Notes under the pieces: model-generated
What the model saw: the letters and a program-made list of their open reading frames with translations, nothing else
What the model was told of the DNA's origin: nothing
The model's database searches: none
Shown: positions 1 to 7,023 of the stretch, one piece after another
How the letters are laid out: every line of letters starts with the position of its first letter
Numbering within the stretch: the stretch's first letter is position 1
Assembly: GCA_037388705.1 (NCBI GenBank)
Contig: JARRJY010000084.1
Span: 1-11,787 of the forward strand
Direction of reading: 5' to 3'
DNA from: JARRJY01 sp037388705
Lineage (GTDB): Bacteria; Pseudomonadota; Gammaproteobacteria; UBA6429; Thiohalophilaceae
DNA length: 11,787 nt
Program-made: the position numbers and the translations under genes

Positions 1-789
1 TCTCAACTTGATCTTGAAGACACCCGTTCAATCAAACCATTTCTTGAGAATACCTCGCCAGATTTAATTATTAATGCTGCCGCCTATACGGCTGTGGACA
101 AGGCTGAAGAAGAGCCGGAAAAAGCGGAAGTCATTAATGCCCGTGCGCCTGGCCTGATAGCTGAGTATGCAGCAGGTGCGAATATCCCAATTATTCATTA
201 TTCAACAGATTATGTCTTTGATGGCTGCAGCCAGACACCCTACACAGAGACTGATCCAGTTTCACCGCAAAGTGTCTATGGTAAAACCAAGCTACAAGGT
301 GAAGAACTGGTTGTAAACAGTGGGGCTGACTTCCTGATACTACGAACCAGCTGGGTTTATGGGCTGCATGGCAATAATTTTCTGCTGACCATGTTACGGC
401 TGTTCAGGGAACGAGATGAACTTGGTATTGTTGATGATCAAATCGGGGCACCGACGTCATCTAACGCTATTGCTCATGCCACGGCACAAATTATTGACAG
501 CCTGGGTGCCGATATATCGCTGGCAGAACACAGTGGAATTTATCATTTGACAGCGACTGGCCAAACCAGCTGGTATGGGTTCGCCAGCGCGATTTTGAAA
601 TCAGTGGAAAAGGATGGTTACCAGTGCAAGTTGAAGCCCATTTTGACAGAACAGTACCCAACACCGGCGGCCCGACCCGCCTATAGCGTACTCGATAACA
701 GTAAATTAAATAGTACATTTAATATCCAGCTGCCTTCGTGGGAACAGCAACTGGCATCTGTGATGCAGAAATGGCATGAGAAGGTGTAA
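1..789 (+). CDS. rmlD: dTDP-4-dehydrorhamnose reductase, 5' end cut by window edge
   Basis: This enzyme catalyses the last step of dTDP-L-rhamnose synthesis: NAD(P)H-dependent reduction of dTDP-4-dehydro-L-rhamnose in the cytoplasm, feeding O-antigen or other surface polysaccharide. The frame is open from base 1 (262 codons plus TAA at 787-789). E. coli RmlD has about 299 residues, so roughly 35-45 N-terminal residues, including the Rossmann glycine motif, lie outside the window. Visible family marks are NAAAYTAVDKAE (from about base 73), STDYVFDG (202-225), the SDR catalytic pair Tyr (277-279) and Lys (289-291) in YGKTK, the RTSWVYG segment, the DDQIGAPT motif and the C-terminal PTPAARPAYSVLDN. 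The GTG at 94 lies inside the conserved VDKAE motif and is not the start. No strong terminator follows. Upstream rmlA/B/C genes are expected but not visible. Confidence 0.93.
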   Translation, partial: SQLDLEDTRSIKPFLENTSPDLIINAAAYTAVDKAEEEPEKAEVINARAPGLIAEYAAGANIPIIHYSTDYVFDGCSQTPYTETDPVSPQSVYGKTKLQGEELVVNSGADFLILRTSWVYGLHGNNFLLTMLRLFRERDELGIVDDQIGAPTSSNAIAHATAQIIDSLGADISLAEHSGIYHLTATGQTSWYGFASAILKSVEKDGYQCKLKPILTEQYPTPAARPAYSVLDNSKLNSTFNIQLPSWEQQLASVMQKWHEKV

Positions 790-913
790 AAATCCTGTTT
801 TTTCTCTTTGGCCAAGGCAATAAAGCACTGAATTTCCCCGATTAAAATTTCACCAGATTCCCGCAAGTCCGTTCTCACGGCTTTTATTTGTGCTGCAGTA
901 GGGTAGCTGCCTG

Positions 914-922
914 TGGTATAAT
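914..922 (+). promoter_or_regulatory. Probable sigma-70 promoter (extended -10) for gyrA
   Basis: The sequence TGGTATAAT contains a perfect TATAAT hexamer at 917-922 preceded by the TGn extended -10 element. No good -35 lies 16-18 bases upstream (the 894-899 hexamer matches the consensus poorly), which fits an extended -10 promoter. It lies in the only sizeable non-coding gap of the window, 74 bases before the gyrA ATG, and predicts a transcript start near 928-931. No other gap in the gyrA-to-manC run has a comparable promoter, so it may serve much of the downstream run. This is inferred from sequence only. Confidence 0.6.
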
Positions 923-933
923 TTCGCCTTTAA

Positions 934-955
934 AAATGCCTGAAATCGGGCATTT
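934..955 (+). other. Small hairpin in the gyrA 5' leader
   Basis: The inverted repeat AAATGCC (934-940) and GGCATTT (949-955) forms a perfect 7-bp stem. It can be extended inward by a T-G wobble and a G-C pair around an AAAT loop. It sits only a few bases after the predicted transcript start, so it would lie at the very 5' end of the gyrA mRNA. No U-run follows, so it does not look like an intrinsic terminator. A 5' stabilising stem or a protein-binding site is possible, but the function is unknown. Confidence 0.4.
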
Positions 956-995
956 CCAGATTTCCCGTATCACAGATTAAAGGAAAACGGCCAGA

Positions 996-1979
996 ATGAC
1001 GGAGTTTGCCAAAGAAGTCCTTCCTATCAACATCGAGGAGGAGATGAAGCAGTCCTACCTGGATTATGCCATGAGTGTAATCGTGGGACGTGCACTACCG
1101 GATGTGCGTGACGGATTAAAACCGGTACACCGGCGTGTGCTCTTTGCCATGCGTGAACTGGGTAATGACTGGAACAAGCCTTACAAGAAATCGGCCCGTG
1201 TCGTCGGTGATGTCATAGGTAAATACCATCCCCATGGCGATACGGCTGTTTATGACACCATCGTGCGTATGGCCCAGCCGTTTTCACTGCGTTATATGCT
1301 GGTCGATGGACAGGGCAACTTCGGTTCTGTAGATGGTGATGCCCCTGCGGCAATGCGTTATACCGAAGTGCGCATGGCCAAGATTGCCCATGAGCTTCTG
1401 GCAGATATAGATCGCGAAACAGTCGATTTTGTTCCTAACTACGATGAATCGGAAAAAGAACCGGAAATCCTGCCGGCCAGGTTGCCGAACCTGCTTATCA
1501 ACGGTTCGGCAGGTATCGCGGTGGGGATGGCCACCAATATACCGCCTCATAATTTAAACGAAGTGATCAAAGCCTGCCTGGCGATGATTGAGAACCCGGA
1601 TATTTCCATCCAGGACCTGATGGAACATATTCCCGGTCCGGATTTCCCAACAGCCGGTATCATCAACGGTGCACGTGGCATTGCCGAAGCTTATGCCACT
1701 GGACGTGGTCGCATTTACGTACGAGCGCGCACCCATATTGAAGAAGACAAGAAAGGCAAGGAAAGTATCATTGTTACTGAATTGCCATACCAGGTTAACA
1801 AGGCACGTTTGCTGGAACGTATTGCTGAGCTGGTTAAGGAAAAGAAAATCGAGGGCATCCATACCAGGTTAACAAGGCACGTTTGCTGGAACGTATTGCT
1901 GAGCTGGTTAAGGAAAAGAAAATCGAGGGCATTACCGAACTGCGGGATGAGTCGGATAAAGACGGGATGCGCGTCGTGA
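996..1979 (+). CDS. gyrA: GyrA N-terminal fragment (as literally encoded)
   Basis: This is the 327-codon reading frame produced by the sequence as given. Residues 1 to about 288 are genuine GyrA: the winged-helix region, the QRDR and the active-site Tyr122. The second copy of the 74-base repeat is then read out of frame, adding about 40 unrelated residues that begin HTRLTRHVC and end at TGA 1977-1979. The product lacks the rest of the tower, the coiled-coil and the whole C-terminal DNA-wrapping domain, so it could not act as a full gyrase subunit. An automatic annotator would probably call this as a separate gene. It should be read together with the 1883-3616 fragment as one broken gyrA. Confidence 0.85.
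   Translation: MTEFAKEVLPINIEEEMKQSYLDYAMSVIVGRALPDVRDGLKPVHRRVLFAMRELGNDWNKPYKKSARVVGDVIGKYHPHGDTAVYDTIVRMAQPFSLRYMLVDGQGNFGSVDGDAPAAMRYTEVRMAKIAHELLADIDRETVDFVPNYDESEKEPEILPARLPNLLINGSAGIAVGMATNIPPHNLNEVIKACLAMIENPDISIQDLMEHIPGPDFPTAGIINGARGIAEAYATGRGRIYVRARTHIEEDKKGKESIIVTELPYQVNKARLLERIAELVKEKKIEGIHTRLTRHVCWNVLLSWLRKRKSRALPNCGMSRIKTGCAS
1785..1932 (+). repeat. Perfect 74-base direct tandem duplication inside gyrA
   Basis: Bases 1785-1858 and 1859-1932 are identical and directly abut, with no spacer. The flanking bases differ (G1784 against T1858; C1859 against T1933), so the unit is exactly 74 bases. It covers codons 264 to 288 (PYQVNKARLLERIAELV and on to EGI). Because 74 is not a multiple of three, the second copy shifts the frame. 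Removing either copy restores GyrA with no alignment gap against E. coli. Confidence 0.97.
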
Positions 1980-3616
1980 TCGAGTTACGTCGTGGAGAAG
2001 TGGCTGATGTCATGATCAACAACCTTTACCAGCACACCCAGATGCAAACCGTGTTTGGCATTAACATGGTGGCATTGATTGATGGCCAGCCACGCTTGTT
2101 GAACCTCAAGCAGATCCTTGAAGCATTCATTCGCCATCGCCGTGAGATTGTTACCCGTCGCACCGTATATGATCTGCGTAAAGCACGGGAGAAAGCACAC
2201 ATCCGTGAAGGCCTGGCGGTTGCACTTGCCAATATCGATCCGATTATTGCGTTAATCAAAGCGGCCGGGAATCCTGCGGAAGCGAAAGAAAAACTCATGG
2301 CGACTGCCTGGGAGCCTGGTGTTGTTATCAAGATGCTGGAAGCATCGGGTGCAAAGGCTTCACGTCCCGAGAGTCTTCCTGAAAGCTTTGGGTTAAATAA
2401 CGGCAAGTACCAGCTATCTGATGCACAGGCACAGGCAATACTGGATATGCGCCTGCATCGTCTGACCGGACTTGAACAGGACAAGATCCTTAAAGAATAC
2501 GAAGAACTCCTCGCTCAGATAGCCGACTTGCTGGATATTCTTGGAAGTAGCGATCGTTTAATGCAGGTTATCCGTGATGAGCTTAATGAAATCATGGAAA
2601 ATTATGGCGATGGACGTCGAACAGAAATTATTGCCAGCCAGGAAGACCTGAGCATTGAAGACCTGATCACCGAAGAAGATGTGGTGGTGACCCTTTCACA
2701 TGAAGGTTATGCCAAGTCACAACCCATTACTACCTATACCGCGCAACGGCGTGGTGGTAAAGGTAAAGCGGCCACCGCAGTGAAAGATGAAGACTTTGTG
2801 GAAAAACTATTCGTTGCCAGCACCCATGACACTATCCTGTGTTTCTCAAGTCGTGGTAAAGCCTACTGGCTGAAAGTATACGAGGTTCCGCAGGCAGGTC
2901 GCACTGCCCGTGGTCGCCCGATCGTAAATTTATTACCTCTTGAAGCAGGGGAACGCATCAACGCGATCCTGCCAATTCGAGAATATGCTGATGATCAGTT
3001 CATCTTGTTTGCAACAGCTAATGGTACCGTGAAGAAAACACCATTAAAGGATTTCTCACGCCCACGTTCATCAGGATTGATTGCTGTTGAATTGCGTGAA
3101 GACGATCAACTGGTTGGTGTAGAGCTGACGGAGGGTAACCAGGACGTGTTGTTATTCTCCAGTGGTGGTAAGGCCATTCGCTTCAATGAAAGTGATGTGC
3201 GTGCCATGGGGCGTAACGCGGTAGGCGTGCGTGGTATTAAACTGGCTGAGGGACAAAAAGTAATCTCGCTGGTCATCGCCTCGGAAGGCCACATTTTAAC
3301 TGCAACAGAAAATGGTTATGGTAAACGCACCGGCATGGAAGATTACCCGCGTCACGGGCGCGGTGGACAGGGTGTTATCTCTATTCAGACAACAGAACGC
3401 AACGGACCTGTTACCGGTGCCGAACTGGTTAATGATGATGATGAGATTATGTTGATCACCAATGGCGGTACCCTGGTGCGTACACGCGTGGATGAGGTTT
3501 CCGTAATGGGACGAAACACACAGGGTGTGCGTTTAATCAGTCTTAGCAAGGAAGAAAAGCTCATTGGTATTGAGCGTATTGAGAATATCCAGGAAGAAAC
3601 GTCGGCTGAGGAATAG
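1883..3616 (+). CDS. gyrA: GyrA C-terminal fragment (as literally encoded)
   Basis: This frame carries the remaining roughly 577 residues of GyrA: the end of the breakage-reunion domain (RDESDKDGMRVVIE), the coiled-coil and dimer region (LRLHRLTGLEQDK-like), the GyrA box QRRGGKG (2744-2764) and the beta-pinwheel blades with repeats such as ATANGTVKKT, VRAMGRNAVGVRG and VMGRNTQGVR. The frame is open upstream to a TAA at 1835-1837. Its first possible start is only a TTG at 1883 inside the repeat, with no sign of a real initiation site, so it is an orphaned 3' part and not an independent gene. It ends at TAG 3614-3616 with a short Glu-rich tail. Confidence 0.85.
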   Translation: MLERIAELVKEKKIEGITELRDESDKDGMRVVIELRRGEVADVMINNLYQHTQMQTVFGINMVALIDGQPRLLNLKQILEAFIRHRREIVTRRTVYDLRKAREKAHIREGLAVALANIDPIIALIKAAGNPAEAKEKLMATAWEPGVVIKMLEASGAKASRPESLPESFGLNNGKYQLSDAQAQAILDMRLHRLTGLEQDKILKEYEELLAQIADLLDILGSSDRLMQVIRDELNEIMENYGDGRRTEIIASQEDLSIEDLITEEDVVVTLSHEGYAKSQPITTYTAQRRGGKGKAATAVKDEDFVEKLFVASTHDTILCFSSRGKAYWLKVYEVPQAGRTARGRPIVNLLPLEAGERINAILPIREYADDQFILFATANGTVKKTPLKDFSRPRSSGLIAVELREDDQLVGVELTEGNQDVLLFSSGGKAIRFNESDVRAMGRNAVGVRGIKLAEGQKVISLVIASEGHILTATENGYGKRTGMEDYPRHGRGGQGVISIQTTERNGPVTGAELVNDDDEIMLITNGGTLVRTRVDEVSVMGRNTQGVRLISLSKEEKLIGIERIENIQEETSAEE

Positions 3617-3673
3617 CCGTTTATCACAAAATATAAATAACAATCTTTAAAGTTTATTTGGAGAAATAAAACG

Positions 3674-4720
3674 ATGTCTCGAGTTTTTAATTTTAGTGCT
3701 GGTCCAGCCATGTTACCGCAAGCCGTATTGGAAAAAGCCCAGGCCGAAATGCTGGACTGGAATGGTACTGGCATGTCGGTAATGGAAATGAGTCATCGTG
3801 GCAAGGAATACATGTCAATTGCTGAAAAGGCAGTGACCGATTTGCGTGAAGTCATGGCGATTCCTGATAGCCATGAAATCCTGTTTTTGCAGGGTGGTGC
3901 CAGTAGCCAGTTCGCCATGGTGCCGATGAACCTGTTACGTGGCAAGTCGGGTGCAGACTACATTAATACCGGTGCATGGTCCAAGAAAGCGATAGCAGAA
4001 GCAAAGCGTTATTGCGATGTGAACCTGGCAGCAACAACTGAAGCCGATAATTTTAGCAGTGCGCCTGCACAATCAGATTTAAATTTAAAAAATGATGCTG
4101 CATACGTGCACTATACACCTAACGAAACTATCGGTGGTGTGGAGTTCAATTACATTCCGGAAACGAATGGCGTGCCCCTGGTTGCGGATATGTCATCTAC
4201 CATCCTTTATGCCGGTGCCCAGAAAAATATTGGACCCGCGGGGTTAACAGTGGTCATCGTACAAAAAGATCTGATTGGTGAAACCATTAACGGTACGCCA
4301 AGCATGTTTGATTACAAAACGCATGCGGATAACGGTTCCATGGCCAACACGCCACCTACCTATGCCTGGTACCTGGCAGGACTGGTATTCGAATGGATTA
4401 AGGAGCAGGGTGGATTAACCGCCATGGCGGAAATCAATAAGCGTAAGTCTGACAAGCTGTATGCTGCCATTGATGGTTCAGAATTTTATGCTAACCCGGT
4501 AAAACCAGATTGCCGTTCATGGATGAATGTTCCGTTTACTTTAGCTAATGCAGAACTGGACAGTGTATTTCTTGAGGAAGCCAGGCAGGCGAACTTAACC
4601 ACACTTAAAGGTCATCGATCTGTCGGTGGCATGCGTGCCAGTATCTATAATGCTATGCCTGAAGCTGGTGTGGATGCGCTGGTAGAATTTATGGCGGATT
4701 TTGAAAAACGAAATGGTTAA
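3674..4720 (+). CDS. serC: Phosphoserine aminotransferase with an apparent internal 12-residue deletion
   Basis: SerC is a cytosolic PLP enzyme that converts 3-phosphohydroxypyruvate plus glutamate to phosphoserine, and also acts in pyridoxal 5'-phosphate synthesis. The 348-residue product shows NFSAGPAMLP at the N-terminus, GGASSQF (74-80), Trp102 in NTGAWS, TPNETIGG (148-155), Asp172 in VADMSS, the PLP Lys184 in AGAQKNIGPAG, SMANTPPT (222-229) and GHRSVGGMRASIYN near the end. It is odd that Asp172 and Lys184 are 12 residues apart, where E. coli SerC has Asp174 and Lys198, 24 apart. The SRPIDVSRYGVI-like stretch after SSTIL is missing, with the join near base 4207/4208. The usual length is about 360, so the 12-residue shortfall is accounted for. 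The rest is colinear and the frame is intact. GGAGA at 3660-3664 is the ribosome site. The gene lies 57 bases after gyrA. The identity is certain, but activity is doubtful if the deletion is real. Confidence 0.93.
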   Translation: MSRVFNFSAGPAMLPQAVLEKAQAEMLDWNGTGMSVMEMSHRGKEYMSIAEKAVTDLREVMAIPDSHEILFLQGGASSQFAMVPMNLLRGKSGADYINTGAWSKKAIAEAKRYCDVNLAATTEADNFSSAPAQSDLNLKNDAAYVHYTPNETIGGVEFNYIPETNGVPLVADMSSTILYAGAQKNIGPAGLTVVIVQKDLIGETINGTPSMFDYKTHADNGSMANTPPTYAWYLAGLVFEWIKEQGGLTAMAEINKRKSDKLYAAIDGSEFYANPVKPDCRSWMNVPFTLANAELDSVFLEEARQANLTTLKGHRSVGGMRASIYNAMPEAGVDALVEFMADFEKRNG

Positions 4721-4747
4721 TTGATAAATAATTATAACGAGTGAGTC

Positions 4748-5911
4748 ATGCATAAAATTTTAACGCTAAATAATATTTCTGTAGCCGGTCTTGAACGCTT
4801 GCCGCGTGATAACTATGAGATTGCTTCCGAGATTCAACATCCGGACGGTATTTTACTACGTTCTTTTAAAATGCATGACATGGAAATTCCTCCCAGCCTG
4901 AAAGCGGTAGGCCGGGCCGGTGCTGGTGTCAATAATATCCCTGTCGATAAAATGACAGAAAAGGGTGTAGTGGTTTTCAATGCCCCTGGTGCTAATGCTA
5001 ACGCTGTAAAAGAACTGGTCGTTGCTGGCATGCTAATTGGTTGTCGAAATATCTGCCAGGCATGGGATTTTGCCCGTAACCTTGAAGGCACTGATGAAGA
5101 AATTAACAAGAATGTTGAAGCTGGCAAAAAGAACTATGGTGGTTTTGAATTACCTGGGCGCACCCTGGGTGTGGTTGGCCTGGGGGCGATTGGTCGTTAT
5201 GTGGCAAATGCGGCTATCGACCTGGGTATGAATGTTATTGGCTATGACCCTGGTATTACGGTAGAAGGTGCCTGGCAACTGTCTTCCGATGTTGCCCAGG
5301 CTACCAGTGTTGAAGAACTGGTGAGTAAAGTGGATTTCATTACTTTCCATGTGCCACTTATTGAAGCCACAAAACACATGATTAATGCCGAGCGTCTGAA
5401 ATTAATGAAAGATAACGTTGTCATTCTTAATTTCGCCCGCAACGGCATTATTGATGATGAGGCAGTATCTGCCGCGATTAAATCTGGCAAGGTGTATTCC
5501 TATGTGTGTGATTTCCCCAGTAACCTGCTGAAAAATCATGAAAGAGTCATTACTTTGCCACACCTGGGTGCTTCAACCTCAGAGGCGGAAGAGAACTGTG
5601 CCATCATGGTGGCAGAACAGGTAAGGGATTACCTTGAAAATGGTAATATCAAGAATTCGGTGAATTTCCCGAATGTACGTTTGCCACGTACGGAAGGTCA
5701 TCGTATTACGATTGTAAACAGTAATGTCCCGGATATGATTGGCCAGATTTCCTCTGCACTAGCCAAAAAGGGCATCAACATTATCGATATGCTGAATAAA
5801 TCAAAAGGTAATGTGGCGTACAGTATCATTGATATTGATAAGCCCGCTGATGAAGAATTGGTAAGTGAATTAACTGCTATTAACGGCATATTAAACGTTC
5901 GTGCTATTTAA
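4748..5911 (+). CDS. serA: D-3-phosphoglycerate dehydrogenase, short ACT-domain form
   Basis: This is probably the NAD-dependent enzyme oxidising 3-phosphoglycerate to 3-phosphohydroxypyruvate, the substrate of the SerC encoded just upstream. It has 387 residues, the usual length of the short PGDH type; E. coli SerA is about 410. The order is an N-terminal substrate domain (GRAGAGVNNIPVDKM, 55-69; PGANANAVKELV, 80-91), a Rossmann NAD motif GVVGLGAIG (141-149) with Asp167 ending the following strand, the NFARNGIID segment with Arg231, PHLGAST with His272, and a C-terminal ACT domain (about 318-387) that may bind serine. The Glu of the family's Arg-Glu-His set, 29 residues after Arg in E. coli SerA, falls by eye on Leu260. 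The gene starts 27 bases after serC with a weak GAGTGAG ribosome site. Other D-2-hydroxyacid dehydrogenases are possible, but the serC neighbour argues for PGDH. Confidence 0.87.
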   Translation: MHKILTLNNISVAGLERLPRDNYEIASEIQHPDGILLRSFKMHDMEIPPSLKAVGRAGAGVNNIPVDKMTEKGVVVFNAPGANANAVKELVVAGMLIGCRNICQAWDFARNLEGTDEEINKNVEAGKKNYGGFELPGRTLGVVGLGAIGRYVANAAIDLGMNVIGYDPGITVEGAWQLSSDVAQATSVEELVSKVDFITFHVPLIEATKHMINAERLKLMKDNVVILNFARNGIIDDEAVSAAIKSGKVYSYVCDFPSNLLKNHERVITLPHLGASTSEAEENCAIMVAEQVRDYLENGNIKNSVNFPNVRLPRTEGHRITIVNSNVPDMIGQISSALAKKGINIIDMLNKSKGNVAYSIIDIDKPADEELVSELTAINGILNVRAI

Positions 5912-5916
5912 TTTTA

Positions 5917-6993
5917 ATGAGCGATAAACTTATACAGCTTCGTGACAAAATTGATCAGCTGGATGAACAAATCCAGACGCTGATTACCGAACGTGCCCAG
6001 GTCGCAGAGGAAGTGGCCAAGGCTAAGCAGGAATCGGGTAACGACGTGTTCTATCGTGCCGAACGTGAAGCGCAGGTTCTGCGAAACGTCATGGAACGAA
6101 ACCAGGGTCCCTTGTCTGATGAGGAAATGGCGCGATTGTTTCGTGAGATCATGTCGGCATGCCTGGCTCTGGAACGTGTCATGAAAATTGCTTTTCTCGG
6201 TCCGGAAGGCACCTTTACCCAGGCTGCCGCGTTAAAGCACTTTGGCCACTCGGTACAGACATTACCTATGGCAACGATCGGCGATGTATTCCGCGAAGTT
6301 GAGTCAGGATCATCCTCGTACGGTGTTGTGCCTGTCGAAAATTCGACTGAAGGGGTTATCAATCATACCCTGGACGAATTCATGAATTCATCACTACATA
6401 TATGTGGTGAGGTTGAATTACGTATTCATCATCACCTCCTGGGTAACGTTGACAGCATTGAAAATGTGAAAAAAGTCTATTCACATCGGCAGTCACTGGC
6501 ACAATGTCGTAAATGGCTTGATGCTAATTTAAGTAATGTTGAACAGGTTGATGTCAGTAGTAATGCTGAAGCGGCACGCCTTGCTTCTGAAGAGGCTGGT
6601 GCTGTTGCAATCGCCGGCGAGTCGGCAGCAGAAATCTATGGTTTAAACACGATTGTCAGTAACATAGAAGATGAACCTGATAACACGACGCGTTTCCTGG
6701 TCATTGGGCAACGTGCAGTACCAGCAAGTGGGGAAGATAAAACCTCAATGCTGGTATCCGCTATGAATAAACCAGGTGCATTACACGCCATGTTGCAGCC
6801 TTTAGCCAGTAATAATATTTCCATGACGCGCATCGAGTCACGTCCGTCACGCCAGGGCATGTGGAATTACGTATTCTTTATTGACATTGAAGGCCACGTG
6901 GATGATGAAAACGTGGCAAGCGCATTAAATGAACTGCAACAGGCAGCCAGCATGGTCAAAGTGCTGGGTTCGTATCCAAAGGCTGTGTTGTAA
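5917..6993 (+). CDS. pheA: Bifunctional chorismate mutase/prephenate dehydratase (P-protein)
   Basis: PheA converts chorismate to prephenate and then to phenylpyruvate, the committed branch to phenylalanine. The 358 residues carry three parts. An AroQ-type helical chorismate mutase covers about 1-88, with Arg9, Arg26, the AKAK lysines and Arg47/Arg50 matching the E. coli active-site pattern. Prephenate dehydratase covers about 89-264 (FLGPEGTFTQAA, VPVENSTEGVINHTLD, the catalytic TRF at 258-260). A regulatory ACT domain covers about 276-350, with GALH (287-290) and ESRP (307-310), the phenylalanine-binding motifs. Feedback inhibition by Phe is therefore expected. The start lies only 5 bases after the serA stop, and no Shine-Dalgarno sequence is visible, so translation is probably coupled. 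I see no leader peptide or attenuator like that of enteric pheA. Separate from tyrA, as in Pseudomonas. Confidence 0.96.
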   Translation: MSDKLIQLRDKIDQLDEQIQTLITERAQVAEEVAKAKQESGNDVFYRAEREAQVLRNVMERNQGPLSDEEMARLFREIMSACLALERVMKIAFLGPEGTFTQAAALKHFGHSVQTLPMATIGDVFREVESGSSSYGVVPVENSTEGVINHTLDEFMNSSLHICGEVELRIHHHLLGNVDSIENVKKVYSHRQSLAQCRKWLDANLSNVEQVDVSSNAEAARLASEEAGAVAIAGESAAEIYGLNTIVSNIEDEPDNTTRFLVIGQRAVPASGEDKTSMLVSAMNKPGALHAMLQPLASNNISMTRIESRPSRQGMWNYVFFIDIEGHVDDENVASALNELQQAASMVKVLGSYPKAVL

Positions 6994-7023
6994 ACCGTCT
7001 TAATCACTTTTACGAATTATATT

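Larger units (their letters stand above)
996..3616 (+). pseudogene. gyrA: DNA gyrase subunit A, frame broken by a 74-base tandem duplication
   Basis: GyrA is the DNA breakage-reunion subunit of the A2B2 type II topoisomerase that introduces negative supercoils. Removing one copy of the repeat at 1785-1932 leaves 2547 bases, an uninterrupted 848-residue protein (E. coli GyrA is 875) that aligns through the junction without gaps. Residues 1-130 follow E. coli closely. The quinolone-resistance region reads HPHGDTAVYD, with Thr83 and Asp87, and the catalytic Tyr122 is in AMRYTE. The GyrA box QRRGGKG is at bases 2744-2764 (about residues 559-565) and leads into the C-terminal beta-pinwheel repeats. 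The acidic tail is short. An AAAGGA ribosome site (979-984) precedes the ATG. As written, translation stops at 1979, giving a truncated and presumably inactive protein. GyrA is essential, so an assembly error is the simplest explanation. Confidence 0.9.

Noticed and set aside
94..96. GTG as the start of rmlD
   Set aside because: The upstream frame is open to base 1 and encodes conserved RmlD sequence (LIINAAAYTA), so the gene is truncated by the window rather than starting here.
808..815. Palindrome TTGGCCAA after rmlD, near T-runs, as a possible terminator
   Set aside because: The T-run lies before the palindrome, the stem is only 4 bp with no loop, and no U-tract follows. It is not a convincing terminator.
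1243..1257. Thr at GyrA position 83 in the quinolone-resistance region (HPHGDTAVYD)
   Set aside because: E. coli has Ser83, but Thr83 is the wild-type residue in several bacteria such as Pseudomonas aeruginosa, and Asp87 is intact. This is no evidence of resistance.
1669..1872. 67-codon + strand frame inside gyrA
   Set aside because: It is an out-of-frame reading that crosses the first repeat copy and joins pieces of shifted gyrA sequence. It has no ribosome site or family resemblance.
2026..2484. 152-codon minus-strand frame antisense to gyrA
   Set aside because: It is low-complexity and Ser/Arg-rich, as expected for the complement of a conserved coding region, with no recognisable domain. 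The other minus-strand frames, including those in pheA, serA and manC, were rejected for the same reason.
3632..3637. TATAAA as a possible -10 promoter for serC in the 57-base gap after gyrA
   Set aside because: The gap is strongly AT-rich, so such hexamers arise by chance, and no acceptable -35 is found 16-18 bases upstream.
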